Shown: positions 16,756-29,115, counted from the stretch's first letter. The stretch is DNA of 64,000 bases from Pleurotus djamor (GCA_029747585.1 JAPEVF010000119.1:1-64000); one strand, 5' to 3'. Program-made: numbers and translations. Notes: a model not told the origin generated them from the sequence alone.

Positions 16756-17238
16756 TCAAGCTTTATCGAAGTCACGCGGCTCGACCCAAGCTTGAGTTTG
16801 AGAGGTCACGATACGGGATCCTCGGGCTTCTTCCAAGTGGATTTTGGCCACGAGTCTTGCGGTCAAAGGGGCCTGCACTATAGCCTTTCCGATTTGGTAG
16901 TCGCTATGCCGAGTTTAGAGATGTATATGGGCAGGGGGATACCGCAGTAGGCCGCGGCGTTGGGGAATCCAGGTTGATTTCAAAACAGTCTGCAAGTGAT
17001 GACGGAGCTCTTGCAAGGCTATATCGAGCTGTGAAGTACCTGGTGTAGGTTGAGTACCATCGTAACCGACTGCAGGAAACGTTGACGTTGAAAAGGCGCA
17101 GCTGGTTGGCGACGTGATGAGTGAAGTACTGAAGCTTGACCATAGCTTCATACGCCGACGCGAAGTGTTGATCACACCACCTAACGCCAAAGCGTAAGAC
17201 CAAAAGATTTTTCCTGGAGATTGCACTGGAGACCCCAT
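16756..17238 (-). pseudogene. Small unknown coding-like ORF interrupted by an in-frame TAA
   Basis: From an ATG at 17238 the frame runs 107 codons, meets TAA at 16915-16917, then continues in the same frame for 52 more codons to a stop at 16756. Both halves look coding. The first contains a segment of small/polar residues ending PQRRGLLRYPPAHIHL; the second begins SDYQIGKAIVQAPLTARL. The reading carries on so naturally across the stop that I take the two halves as one gene of about 160 residues. No GT donor lies at the break, so an intron does not explain it. It may be a nonsense mutation or a sequence error. I do not recognise the family. It sits head-to-head with the Sld7-like gene. Confidence 0.45.
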
Positions 17239-17476
17239 ATTTTCGTTGCAACCGAGAGTTCCAACGTCAAGGATGTCGGGACCAGTGAAAGCGGAGATCC
17301 TAGGACTGTTCGTTGAATTGTTATTGCACGCCGCATTCTCCTTTTTCCAATTCGCGCACCGGAAGTGTCTAGGTGACGAAGAAGAAAGCCAACGGTGGCC
17401 GTTTCGAGCAATCGATCACGAGGACGTGGTATAGGAGAGCACGTGGCGCAAAGCCGAACGTTCCTCGTCGTCGTCA

Positions 17477-18864
17477 ATGACGTCCGCCATGGCCTCCCCG
17501 TCGACGTTGCTCGCGGCGTCCATGTCGTCCTCCTCAATGCTCGTCCAATCGCCCTCAACCTCAGCGTGCTCATCACTTACTCACCACCGCCTTCTCTACC
17601 GTGGGGCCTTGTCCTTACCCGATTCACACATGCTCCTGGACGGCCTATCCTTCTTCGCCACATCGACTACTTCCTCGGACGAGGCTGAAGCCCGTAAACT
17701 CCTTTCAAATGATCTTTCCTTGGCTCTTGAAACTATGCGTGGACGTCCTAGTCTTCGGTTCCTAGGTTTGATAGACATGAAGGATGTTTATGTTGACCAC
17801 AGTGGCAACGTCTCGGTGTGCGTTGTATCCATCGACGCGTCGTTTTTGACCTTCATTGACTCTATTTGCAGTGATGTTCATCCACAAGCCTTGCTTTCTC
17901 AGATCTACTTCGAGAACGTCTTTTGTCTAAATCCTTTGGCATCAACTTCTCAAAGCAGTCGCGGTGTTAAGGTTTCGTTGGGGGATACTGATGGTCCAGA
18001 AACGACCCAGATAGTCATATACGCGCAAGTCGCACCGGGGGACAACGACCGCGCCATTCAACTACGTGTTGGGAGGATAACCACGCCTCCACCTCCGCCC
18101 AGTGTCAAACGGTTACCCAGACCCGACGACCCGACCCCTCGTGTTCCACCATTCCAACTCAACAAACATCCTAGAGTTCGCGAGCTGAAGAGGGCACACA
18201 CCTCTGCGGATCTGGGGAGCGGGCCGGCTAAGAAAGCGAAGGGGGATACGTTTACGGTGCCAGCCCTTCCTACTCATAAAACGATGGGGGGTTCATCCAA
18301 AGGGAAAGTCAAAGCGAGAAAGAGTGACGAACATGAAGATGAAGATGTCTTTGGGATGTTACCTTCTTCAAACGCGTCGACATCGAAGGATAGCACGCTC
18401 GCGACGCGTGTGGATCCGGAAATCGAGCAGGGGAATAAATTGGTGCGTGTCCTTTGTGTATCTCGTGGCCAACTTTCATGTTGATGATGTTCTCTTCTAG
18501 CTTGTCAAGCAGACGGCCATACAATACCTCACCTTGGGACTCTCGGCGCCCCCGCCCGGATCGCTGCTCTCTGATGCATGCGGTCCCTGCCCGTCGATGG
18601 CCAAAACGCATGAACGGTTCAAAGAGATACTGGGATATGTTTACCGTGGGGTACTTTACGCTTTGGTATATTTCCGCCATCCTATGCCTAGGTTTTCCTG
18701 CATTGAACTTGAATCTACAGAGAAGCCGGTTAAAGACAACTCCATTGGATCCGCAGGCCGTGAGTCAATTGGTCAAAGCCCATATATGGATGTATGTTGG
18801 TGCTGGCAGTGCGTCCTTGAATGTGGAAGCAAGCCCGAGTATGGTGATGAGAGAGGAGGTTTAA
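17477..18864 (+). CDS. Sld7-like DNA replication initiation protein
   Basis: Three exons, 17477-18442, 18501-18665 and 18721-18864, keep frame. The N-terminal third has HRLLYRGALSLPDSHMLLDG and alternating strands; the middle is Pro-rich with a basic KKAKG patch. The last 120 residues hold IQYLTLG, HERFKEILGYVYRGVLYALR, then PLDPQAVSQLVKAHIWMYV. This helical C-terminus resembles the Sld7 C-terminal domain of fungi. In yeast, Sld7 binds Sld3 and helps Cdc45 load at replication origins; animal MTBP is its counterpart. Nuclear location and role are inferred from this resemblance, which I judge moderate. An alternative is a fungus-specific protein sharing only the helical domain. Confidence 0.6.
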
Positions 18865-19215
18865 TGTTGACGTTGGTGCGTTTTCGCTTCGTATGGAATT
18901 GCTGCCGCGCGTGGTTTGTAACTGCTAGGTACTGGGATAATATATCCAAGTTCACTCATCTTAGGTGATGAACTACTTCCACATCGTTACTTGAAACTCC
19001 CACTCTTCGAAGCCTTGAATTGCCGGAATCCCAACTGCTTGAGAAACTAACGAACCCCAGACCTCTTGCTTTTGTTCTTGTCCACCTCATCCCACGATCT
19101 ACCTTCGAAATCAAGTCATGGGACAGACCCACACGATGCTCATGGGACGGTCCGCCTCTATAAATACATACGCGACATGGTGTTGTCCATGGAGTCGCTC
19201 TGAACAGGGAGCAAT
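18865..19215. promoter_or_regulatory. Intergenic region with the MFS promoter
   Basis: This lies between the Sld7-like stop and the MFS start. TATAAATA at 19159-19166, about 50 bases before the ATG, is the likely TATA box. No gene is visible. Confidence 0.45.
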
Positions 19216-21665
19216 ATGCATATGCTCTCCCTAGACGCGAAGCCTGACGAAGCAAAGAATGCACATTTTGGAAAGCACGGAACGATGAAGGTCGATAGCT
19301 CTGGGTTACCCCTCCTCCCCCAACCCTCTTCTTCACCCATCGACCCTTTGAATTACCCACAAGTAACCCAATCCTCAACCTCCTTCCCCGACTTCATATT
19401 GAATAAACTTTTTAGTGGCTTAAATACACGATCTTGATCCAGGTATCCTTCCTCGCCTTCCTCGCCACTCTCAACGTCGCGATCATCAACCCAGCTATCG
19501 TCCCTCTCTCAGAGGAATTTAACATCCCCCACGTAACGGCAACATACCAAACAACCGTCGCCATCGGCTCCAGCGCACTTGGGCCACTAGTATTTACCCC
19601 ATTCGCCAATGTCTATGGCAGACGCCCCGCATACCTCATTTCTGTGCTCGTTGGTCTCGTCACGGCTATCGGATCGGCGAAAGCCTCGACATTCAGAGGG
19701 TTGTTGGCCGTTAGGGCGGTTAATGGGTTTGGACCGAGTGCGGCGTTGGGGCTTGGTGCTGGGACGGTGGTGGATTTGTTTTTCGAGCATGAGAGGGGGA
19801 GGGCGATGGGGTTCTATACGTTAGCGTTGGCGAACGGGGCACATCTTGCACCTATTGTGAGTGTATTGGCTATTAAACTCAGTAAAACGACTGACTAACG
19901 TAACATAGGCCGGTGGGTATGTGGCTCGATCCTTGGGCTGGAGATGGTGTTTCTGGACTGGTGCTATCCTGAATGGTTGGTCAATCGTCCCATACTGCAC
20001 TCTGTCAAGCATTAATTGACGGTACACATTCATAGGCTTCATGTTCATTGTCTGCCTGTTCCTCATGCCGGAAACCCTCTTTGATCGTCCTCCTTCCGAT
20101 GCACCATCCTCGATGCCTTCCAGCCAAGCATCCTTCACAGAAGAAACAGAATCTAAGCGCGCAGTTCGAACCACAGAAGACGTACCCGAAGAGAAGCACA
20201 AGCACGAACGGTTCATCCCTCCCCCACTATCTCTCAAAACATATATGAACCGACTATGGTTCTGGGATCTCGAACGGCCACCTACGAGGCAGATCAAACG
20301 AAGAGACTTTGTCGTCAAGCCGCTTAGTATGCTGAGATACCCCTCCGTGGCATTTCCTGCTTTATACTAGTAAGGACACTCGTTGTTTTATCAGGCCTGG
20401 GTCTTGTTCATTGAGTGATTTTCAGCGCTGTTACCTATGGATTTGCATCCATCGAACCCGCCCTGACTTTAGCTACGATTTTCACCAAGTTTTATCATTT
20501 CGACACCGTTCGGAATGGGTAAGGCGTACATTCGTTGGCACTATCAAAGTACTGATATCGTCGTTACAATCAGGCTAGCTAACGGACTCAGCCTTCTGAT
20601 AGGAGGGTGAGTTCGTCAGTGCGTGCATTATCGGACGTTAAAATGACCTTGACCGATTATCGTTCCCCCCTTTGATAGTTCCTTGGGCGAGCTGTGTTCC
20701 GGACCTGTCACTGATTATATGATGCAGCGCGCGCGGAGGAGGGCGATACAACAAGGCTCAGAGGTTCCTGCTGAAGTCAGACTCCAAGGAATATGGACCG
20801 GGGCCGTACTCGTACCCGTCGGGTTGCTCATGTAAGTACTATTTTCCCGATATCCACATTGAACTTGAAGTGAGCTGAACGATAGTTAAGATGTAGGTAT
20901 ACAAACACTGGTGTCCTGCAAAAATGGTAGGATGTCGCGTTCATGTAATGCTTTGATTTTAGATGGAATTACTGTCCACTTCGAGACAACGTTTGTCGCG
21001 CCATGTGTTGGAATGGGTAGGCCGCTTTTCTACTGCTTTCCTCAATCGATCCTCATTGTCGAATTCGTGTCAGCCCTAGCTTGTTTTGGGAGTAAGTGAC
21101 CGTGTACACCCGCTTCCCAAAGACCTCGCCATTGATGATGATGGCTTGGAAGTTCAAATAGTTACATCAGTTTGCTACACTTACAGCTGTAGTGACTGCT
21201 ATCGGTCCCGGAGTAACGATGTTAGCCAGTGCTTCAAGTACGTCCATGTGTCCGAGCTCGATGATCTACATACTTACCTTGATTACAGCTTCTTCCGGCA
21301 GATCTTCGGTTTGACTCTTGGTTTTTATTCGTAAGTGCTTTCACTCATGTCCTTGTGGAGATAGAGAAGTCCTTGCTAACTCGACGATCTTCAATATTAG
21401 GATCCCTTTTGGAGAGAAGGTAATTCAAAATAACAATCCCACTTATATGAGTCGACCCTGACGCGCTGGCTGACGATAGATTGGGTATCAATGGTCGTTT
21501 ACCGTGTTCGCTTTGATCTGGTGCGAGCCACTCTAACTCACGGTAAAAATCCCGTGTCTCACCTTACTTGTTTGTAGCATTCTGACGTTCGTCCCCATTA
21601 TTGTCCTAATGGTTGTTGGGGAAAGATGGAGGAGGCGGTTGGGCCACCCAGATAATCAATTGTAG
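19216..21665 (+). CDS. Major facilitator superfamily drug/H+ antiporter-like transporter
   Basis: A twelve-helix-type proton-coupled exporter. Exon 1 is 19216-19362 and exon 2 starts at 19416; at least ten further short introns follow. The order is a polar N-terminus with PLNYPQWLKYTILIQ, TM1 with LATLNVAIINPA, the motif-A-like FANVYGRRPAYL between TM2 and TM3, FGPSAALGLGAGTV and the TM5-type HLAPIAGGYVA. A long cytosolic loop rich in Glu/Lys follows, then TM7-12, ending GERWRRR..GHPDNQL. This layout fits the DHA1 family of fungal multidrug and metabolite exporters. Around 20830-20965 the frame works best with a 14-base micro-exon; other splice choices introduce stops. The substrate is unknown. 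Confidence 0.88.
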
Positions 21666-21898
21666 TGAACGTAAGTGGATAGTGTGGACCGCAGACAATG
21701 ACATCGTAAAACTGTTTTGACAATGAACTTCAAATCGCATTGTCCTTGCGCGCTCATGTGACTTTTGCGTGCCAAGATGTGCCACCCTCGCGTCAGGATT
21801 TAATGGCCCACGCATCGAGGGGGGAAGGCCACTTCAATCTTGTCCTCAAACCATCATCATCATCACCATCACCCGCCTCTACGAAAGCAGCCACCAAT

Positions 21899-22785
21899 AT
21901 GGTTTACCATGCGTCAAGTATCGAAGACGATGCACGATCAACGCAGGGAACGACGGTAAGCCGTTTTCAACCTTCCCCAAGATTCCTGGAGAGCTGATGT
22001 GTGGCAAGATCTCCTCGAAGGCACCGAAGCTGCTTAGGTCGAAATCTGAGCAGACTAGCGAGTCCAGCGTGTTCGAGCCAACGGAGGAGGATGAATATTT
22101 CTTGACGGGGTACGGCGACATATCGCTCTCGAACGCGGATTATGTCCCTGGGTTGCCATCAGCCCTGTCCCCGAAGAAAGATTCATCGTTTCGCATGAAG
22201 ATCAAATCACGACGCAACGGGAGGCCTCCTGCGCCAGGCGGAAGGAGGTTAAAGGGGAGAGTCCCTGGTGGACAGGTCAGCTCTTCTATAGTATATTCAA
22301 CGAGTCGGTCCCGTCTAAGTGTTTGATAGTACAACTTCCTGCCGAACGCAGTAGAAGTGGAACGACCCGAGCCATGGACTGAGAGAGAGGACTTTGTGGC
22401 GTTGGTCGACTCGTTGAAGACGCAGCTGGTCCAAGGAGGGACAGAGAGGAGGAATCGACGAATCACCTTGTGGCTAGACCAGTGCAAGGCGTTCAAGGCG
22501 GAAGAACACGACATCGCCGGGGAAGGTGGAGGTGTGGGGCATCATGATCGTGGTCAAAGCAAGTCACCCAGTCCTCATGGCCAGGGATCCAATGGGGACC
22601 GGTCCGAAAAGGCTAGGCGTGTTTCCGAGGAGTCAGGAGGTAGAGAGGATCGTCGAGGTGACGAAACTGGAGAAGGCAGGAAAATCAGTATGACTACCGA
22701 TGACTACGCCGTGGTTAAAGGTGGTCCTCCTCTGATGCGATGTGCACAGTTGCCTCGTCGCCCTCCTATTCCGACCTGGAATTAG
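21899..22785 (+). CDS. Hypothetical basic protein
   Basis: Three exons, 21899-21955, 22009-22275 and 22330-22785, give 259 residues with matching phases. The N-terminal half is Ser/Lys-rich with an acidic TEEDEYF patch and the basic GRRLKGRVPGGQ. The most ordered part spans exon 3: YNFLPNAVEVERPEPW, then a predicted helix EDFVALVDSLKTQLV and ITLWLDQCKAF. The C-terminus is a long Gly/Glu/Arg/Ser disordered tail. No known domain is recognised. Consistent splicing and the well-formed helical segment argue that the gene is real. Confidence 0.6.
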
Positions 22786-23434
22786 GTCCAGAACACAAGG
22801 TTTCTTCATGCCCATGTCTCTTTCTTTCTGTGGTATTTATTATTTATTGTGCTTTGTTCGCGATGTAGTCATTCAGTGACTCACATGTAAAGTTTAAAGC
22901 CACGCTCCTGGTCCATCATATTTAAGCTTGTATGCATCCATTCTCTCTGGGAGTTGTACATTAGAGACGGTCTCAACGTGTAATATCATCTCATAAAGTC
23001 GTTGTCGTCAGCGGTGTGGATGTGCGAGCTGAAGCTAAAGTGGGAAGTAAATTCGGGTTGATTGGATGGCGACTTGAAGTTGTTGTGAGTGTGTGAATAT
23101 CTTGAGGTGACTGCAAGGTGACTGTGGGAAATATTTGATGTGACCGTGAGATACCTATGACTGATTGATGCGTTTACAGCAAGCTCAGGCGCAACTGACT
23201 TGGAAATGCACCTCGACCTTGTACGCATGTTGTAGATTGAACGTCGATAATTCACAACCCAAACGAACCCGAAATTCCACCTCTCCTCATCGTACCCTTC
23301 TTCCTGGAAGATTCATAACACTCTGGTCGCCAGGAAACGTCGTGGTCTTGAGGGGTGTCGGGTATGTCTCTCTTCGCCTTGTCTTTCAAAGACTCACAAA
23401 TGGTCCGCCAGGAAGTCGAATATTCGTTTTCAAC
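22786..23434. other. Intergenic and 5' leader region
   Basis: This is the 3' end of the previous gene and probable leader of the next. The frame of the next gene is open from about 23165, but its first 90 codons look unlike the rest, and a GTATGT donor and CCGCCAG acceptor (about 23362-23412) suggest a leader intron. No separate gene is seen. Confidence 0.4.
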
Positions 23435-25375
23435 ATGCCTTCGCCAGAGATTTCGATTGTTGGCCCCAGAGAGACGGAGTGGGTAGTTGTTGATCAGCAA
23501 TGGTGGCGTACTCCCTTTGAGACTGTTTCATGGGAATACAAACAAGGGGAACGGCGGCGGCGAGTAGGACCCCTTTCATCATTATCCAAGACGCCTACGA
23601 TGGAGTCTCAGCGAATGTCGAGACAAGCGTTTCTACCCGTTGGCTCCACCCGTCATAGGGCTCTGCGAGGACTCGACGACGGCGAGAACACGATGCTCAA
23701 CCCCGAACTCATTGGGGTCAAGGCCGCGGTGGACAGCATCTCCCCCTACGAGACAAGCGTCGGCTTTCATTATGTGGCTGAATCGCTTACGCGCACCCAC
23801 GCCGAATTCCAGCCGCCTTCCGCCGACCTCCTGTATAGCAACGCCTCGGAAGACGATATCCAGCGTGGTCGTCAACTTTGGAAGGAATTCGCTGAGAAAT
23901 TGACTGGCGGGGGCTCATCAAGTGAACCGGACACCGATGGTTCTTGCAATGGCGATTTGAGCCCCATGTCGAGTAGCGGAGGTCTTCACAGCAGCACATC
24001 CACTCTTTCAAGTATCGACATAAGCAGCTTGGACATCCCCCTTACTCCTCGCGCAACTTCTGTGATTAACGTGGTCATCAAGGATTCGCCCATTGTCGAT
24101 AACGATCTACCCTCGCAGGCTTCCAGCCGCTTAAACGCTACCGCTTCGACCTTTGTTCCTTCTTTTGGCATCGGACCCAAGTCCCTGTTTACACCGCCAG
24201 ACGACAAGTTCCCACTACCCTCTTTGCAGGACTTCACATTTCCCTCTATCGACCGCCCGACATCTGTGAAGATCATCAAGGACGAGCAAGGGTTTGTCAC
24301 TGATGTTGAGGTTGAAGATTCCAAGTCCGCCTCCCCGTCACAGCAGGAACCGCCATCGTCTGTTCTCTTACCTTCCTTCCTGGGGGAGCCATCACCCAGC
24401 CGTCGTAAAACATCCAAGACACGTGCGCTCGTCGACAAACTCCGTTCATCTGTTGTCAGCGAATGCGATAAGACCAATTGGATCGCTCCGGGTGATAAGG
24501 ACAGGCTTCCCGACCCAAGGGCGAAGAGTGCGAACATCAGCCCGTCGCCTAGTCCTTTTGAACTTGTTGACTTCTTCAAACGGTTGTCGGTCTCGGAAGA
24601 CGGAGGGGATACGAGAGAAAGGGGACCTTTGGAGCCAGATGAAGAGGGGTGGTTTACCTTTACCCCAGAGCAACGTCCGGACTCTCAGCCTGTCGTGCAG
24701 GTTCATAATATAACGAAGGATGTCCCCAGGACGAATGCACATGACAAAGCGCAGAGAGCTCAGGCACTTTTCCTGGCCTTGAATCGGCATCGCGAGGTGG
24801 GCGAGAATCAGGATCCGTCGACACATACGCATTCCGAAGCCCACGATGAAACCATGTCGCAGTCCACGGGGCGTTCCCAGCCAAGTTGTCCTCCCACACC
24901 AGCTGACCATTCGGCCCCCCACACCTCACGCGCTGACTCACGTGCTTCGTCGACGTCTTCCAAGAAACGTTCTAAGCGAGCAACACCTTCACATCAGCAA
25001 CAACACTTCCACCGCCCCTTGTCCATATCCATACCGCATTCCCAACCAACGTACACGCCAGTCATACCGATATCTTCTATGGCCCCACTTCCATACTCGA
25101 GTCAGTATCCACATCAAAGTATTGGTGTCGTACCATACATGCAGCATCACCCGCAAACGTATCTTGGCGTCGCCACTCCTATGAACCCTTACCTCCATAT
25201 GCAAATGCAGCTTCAGCTTCAGATGCAAGCCGGTCTCGTTCACCCTCCATCCGTTCGTCCATCTGCTGGCGGAGACTGGATCACCCCAGGTCGTCCGCCG
25301 ACGACGCTAGCACCCTCAACGAAACCCGGTCAGCACCATCCTACGCCTTCTTCATTGGAAAGCTCTTATTGGTGA
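23435..25375 (+). CDS. Hypothetical large disordered protein with Gln/Met-rich C-terminus
   Basis: A single long open frame of 646 codons from the ATG at 23435. The N-terminal 150 residues include ETEWVVVDQQWWRTPFETVSWEYK and a segment ending YVAESLTRTHAEFQ that looks folded. Then come Ser/Thr/Pro-rich stretches, an LVDFFKRLSVSED segment, and a His/Pro/Gln/Met-rich C-terminus with HMQMQLQLQMQ. No catalytic or membrane signature is visible. The frame is open further upstream, so the true start could be earlier; I chose the first ATG at the change to ordinary composition. Composition suggests a scaffold or regulatory protein, but that is only an impression. Confidence 0.65.
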   Translation: MPSPEISIVGPRETEWVVVDQQWWRTPFETVSWEYKQGERRRRVGPLSSLSKTPTMESQRMSRQAFLPVGSTRHRALRGLDDGENTMLNPELIGVKAAVDSISPYETSVGFHYVAESLTRTHAEFQPPSADLLYSNASEDDIQRGRQLWKEFAEKLTGGGSSSEPDTDGSCNGDLSPMSSSGGLHSSTSTLSSIDISSLDIPLTPRATSVINVVIKDSPIVDNDLPSQASSRLNATASTFVPSFGIGPKSLFTPPDDKFPLPSLQDFTFPSIDRPTSVKIIKDEQGFVTDVEVEDSKSASPSQQEPPSSVLLPSFLGEPSPSRRKTSKTRALVDKLRSSVVSECDKTNWIAPGDKDRLPDPRAKSANISPSPSPFELVDFFKRLSVSEDGGDTRERGPLEPDEEGWFTFTPEQRPDSQPVVQVHNITKDVPRTNAHDKAQRAQALFLALNRHREVGENQDPSTHTHSEAHDETMSQSTGRSQPSCPPTPADHSAPHTSRADSRASSTSSKKRSKRATPSHQQQHFHRPLSISIPHSQPTYTPVIPISSMAPLPYSSQYPHQSIGVVPYMQHHPQTYLGVATPMNPYLHMQMQLQLQMQAGLVHPPSVRPSAGGDWITPGRPPTTLAPSTKPGQHHPTPSSLESSYW

Positions 25376-25860
25376 TCCAATCACCCCATGTACATACATT
25401 ATTGCAAATTTCGTCGTGTCTGTTTCTTTATTTTTCTCCTTGACTCCTCTATGGTTCGTGTTGTATTATTTATCCATCCCCTTGACCTTGCTTTGATATG
25501 GACCCCATGGTTTTATTCTTCTCTTTCAGATTATAGTTCAGGGAGACATGTAAAACCCTTTTAGCACTGCACGCATAACGCACATACAAATTTCGACAAT
25601 CTTCGCTGTACCTTTTCGAGTTCTTGTCTCGAAGACAACCTCGCCTTACGCACGATCTAGGGGATTCAATATGCAGTAGTCTACACATATGCCACGATTT
25701 CCTTGTTTTCTTGATCTTGTATACGATTGTTGTAACTGTTATCGAACACCTACAATTGCATGCTCTAGCTCAAGTCCTCTTTCCTGATTCGCAGTGTGTG
25801 CCCGAGGTATATCTAAATAAATTTGCACTACGGTATGACAATGTAGACACGCCATCCGTC
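25376..25860. other. Convergent 3' intergenic region
   Basis: AT-rich stretch between two converging genes, probably 3' untranslated regions and poly(A) sites. No frame with gene character is seen. Confidence 0.5.
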
Positions 25861-28800
25861 CTACAACGAAATGGCTAACGACCAGTTATTTATGATCAAC
25901 GCCTTCGGGTCCTTGATGGTAAGAATACCCGCCACGCCCTCCTTTTTGTTATCCGTTGAAGCGACGCCTGGTGCGTATTCCCATTCAAGCTCAGGCCCGC
26001 CCTCAACACTGACTTTCTTCGGCTTAGAACCGAGACCAAGCACAATGATCCGTTCAACCCGCACTCCCTCCACACTTTTCGCGAAGGCATTGGCAGGGTT
26101 GAAGCTTGTCAATGCGACCCCATCGACAGCCTCCGTGAGCTTCCTAGGCGCTAAATCATAGCTGGCTATCTGAATGGTTTTCTTCGTCTTGGATGCGATG
26201 AATTCGCGCCAAACAAACTCGCCGTTGCGATGAGAGTAAGTCTCGCCGTCGTCGAGGTAGAGTTCGCCACGAGCGTTGCCCTTTTTGTCAAGGGCGACTC
26301 GGAGAGTGAAGGGATCCTGCTTCATGAGGGTGGAAGCGCGTCTCGGGCGTTCACGAGTGGGGACGATGGACCCTCCTCGGATGTATAGAGGGACTTGGTG
26401 GAGGGCAGCTTGGACGGAGATAGTTTTGCCTTTGGCGGCACCACGGAACGCATGTCCCGAGAAGTAGTCATAGTAAACCTGATCCTCTGGGAGGTAGACA
26501 GTTGTCTCTGTCGCGCCTTTCTCCGTCACGGGCTTGACCAGCAATCCACTTGAACCAATGAAGTACTGATCATCAAGATCGAACCCATTCTTATCCTGAG
26601 GGAACATGACGTAGTGGGGCCTGTAAACGGAATAGCCTTAGAACGGTGATCGAAGGCCGACGACGGAATGCATACCTCAAAACTGGGAGACCAGTTACCG
26701 TAGTCTCACGGAAAGCGGTATACCATACGGGAAGCATAGTGTAACGCAGCCTGAGGATGTCCCGAACGATACTCTTGTAAGGTTCAGCGAGAAGGTAGGG
26801 TTCACGACGTTTAGTGTCAATGTGAGCATGCGCTCTGAAGAACGGCGCCATTACTCCAACTTGGTACCATCGAACGAGCATCTCTGGTTCAGGATTTCCA
26901 AAGAAGCCACCAACATCGGCTAAAATTCAAGCGGAAATTTGTGAGCACTGTGTCAGTTGAATGAAGATGGGACATACATCCAGCGAAAGATAACCCTCCG
27001 ACACCATTGGCTAAAACCATCTTGATACCAACGGCCATATGCTCCCAAGTACCCAAATTGTCACCCGTCCACATGGCGCCAAAGCGCTGGGAACCGGCGA
27101 AGAATGAACGAGTAAGGACGAAAGGACGTTGAGCTGGGGTAGAGCGTTCGAGTACAGCTTGGTAAGTCAGGTTCGACTGTTAACAAAGTTAGAAGTCGCA
27201 CAGATCATATGTTGAAGGTCTTACGAAGAGCATGCCATTGATATTGTGAACGTCTCGATGTTCCCATCCGCCATGGTGAACATTGTCGCGGGGCATGGAG
27301 ATTTCAGGACCGTTAAAAACGGAGGGCTGACAAGAGTGAGCGGTGCGCTACAAAGAAACGACATAGGGTCAACTCACCTCGTTCATATCATTCCAGATAT
27401 GTACGTTGTCCGTACTCTGTGTCCAGGACCATCCGCCACTTTGGAGCTTATACGGCTTGAACAAAGACTTCCACCAATCCCAGGCACCGGGGTTGAAAAA
27501 GTCAATCCAAGAGCTACTTCCGGACCAGCACCATCCTTCATACTCTCCTTCGCCGCTCTTTGGCTTCACTAGGACGCCGCGTTCGGAGGCCTCTTTGTAC
27601 ACAGGGTAATCGTCGGTGCGCTTCAAATGAGGGTCGACAATGACTACCATCTAAAGAGTGTGATTAGTGTGTAGAGAAGCAAAAGAATTTGGGCAAACTT
27701 ACATGACGACCTTTGTCAGCGACATCGTTGATCATGTCGACCGGGTCGGGGAAATTCTTAGGCTCCCAGATGAAGTATTTGTGATCTTGAGAATATTCGA
27801 TGTCCAGCCAGAAGACATCGACAGGCATGTTCTCCTCGTCAAAGCGCGCCTGGACGGTGCGCACATCGTCCGTGCTGACATAGTTCCAGCGACATTGGTG
27901 ATATCCAAGAGCCCAGTGAGCTGGTAAAACAGGAGTGCCAGTGAGTCTCGTGTATTGCGCAAATACGTCGGCAGGTGTAGGCCCGGGCATTAAGAAGATG
28001 TCTAGGATACCAGATTCAGATATCCAATGTGTTTCCGTGGATGTCTCCGTTGAGTGTGATACATCAATCCATGTTTCCGAGCCTACGGCATGGAAAATTC
28101 CGACGGTAGAATCGGCAGAGTGAGCGTGGAGGACGGGGATGGAGCCATACAAAGACATCGGCGACGATGCGAGGTACTCGAAGACGTCCGAGTTATACAG
28201 CCGATAAGGGTCTTCGAAATGAGGCGATTCACCAGTGGTGGTAGGAAGGGATAAACGCGTCGCATGTTGAGGGATACCATAGATGTTGGAGTGATTGGGG
28301 AAGGATATGTCAATTGACAATGACTCCGGACCTGAGGATCACGTCAATTTCGTCAATACGAAGTCCCCAAGCTGAGTGAACCTAACCCTACCCTTTGGTT
28401 TAGAGTCTGTCCAAGAGCCAAAAGTCTCTTCCCAATAATCATCCTCTGATTCTCCTTCAAACCAAGCATTTGGCTTGACCTTGATGACAGTCTGTGCATC
28501 ACCAGCAGCGTCGGCACCTTCGACGGGGGCCGACTCTTCGCCTTTCTCTGCTTCCTTGGTGCGGAAGTGTTCCATATGGAAAAGACCTTCACCGTTCAGG
28601 ACAATCTGTGCCTTCCCATCCTTGTAGAGAGCAATCTTCAGAGGGTTGTACTCAATTACGATTTCAAATTGCCCGTCCTTCCCATAAACAGCGCGAAACT
28701 CCTCCCGACCAAGGCGCCACTTCATCCTCTGGACCTGCGGCTCAGCAATCAAAGCCCACGAAGCGGCCTCGTTGTAACGTTTCTTCAAACCACCCAGTTC

Positions 28801-29115
28801 GTCAATTTTGACTCGTACAACCCCATCCGTATGAAGCTGGAGGTTCAACCCAAACGTAATGGCAGGGTATAAGGATGACTTGACATGGGCAGAGAAATTG
28901 GTCAATTCCGCGTTGACATCGATAGAGCTGACGTCCAAAGAGTATGGTGACTTCCATGACGAGGCCGCTTCCTTACGACGAGCAGCCAGAGCGCGTCCGC
29001 GACGACAGAAGCCTGCTTGCGAACATGTCTTGAAATCGTGTGACTTGACGGCGAATGTTGTTTCTGGAACGGTGAGGAGCAAGAGAAGTGCTCCGACCAG
29101 ACTGAGCGAGCGCAT
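25861..29115 (-). CDS. gls2: Glucosidase II alpha subunit (GH31), ER N-glycan processing
   Basis: This enzyme trims the two inner glucoses from N-glycans in the ER lumen during the calnexin cycle. The first exon encodes a signal peptide (start 29115; [17 protein letters not shown]) followed by [19 protein letters not shown], typical of the mature N-terminus of the family. The GH31 nucleophile motif WNDMNE lies near 27390, interrupted by an intron just after it; WLDIEY is at about 27800. The acid/base motif WTGDN lies near 27065. The C-terminal beta domains follow, including the [11 protein letters not shown] block near 26370, and the protein stops at 25861. Length of about 950 residues fits the family. 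The beta subunit is not in the window. A general alpha-glucosidase is the alternative, but the N-terminus favours glucosidase II. Confidence 0.93.

Noticed and set aside
17181..17576. 131-codon Arg/Thr-rich minus ORF before the Sld7-like gene
   Set aside because: It overlaps the start of the Sld7-like gene and has biased composition without motifs.
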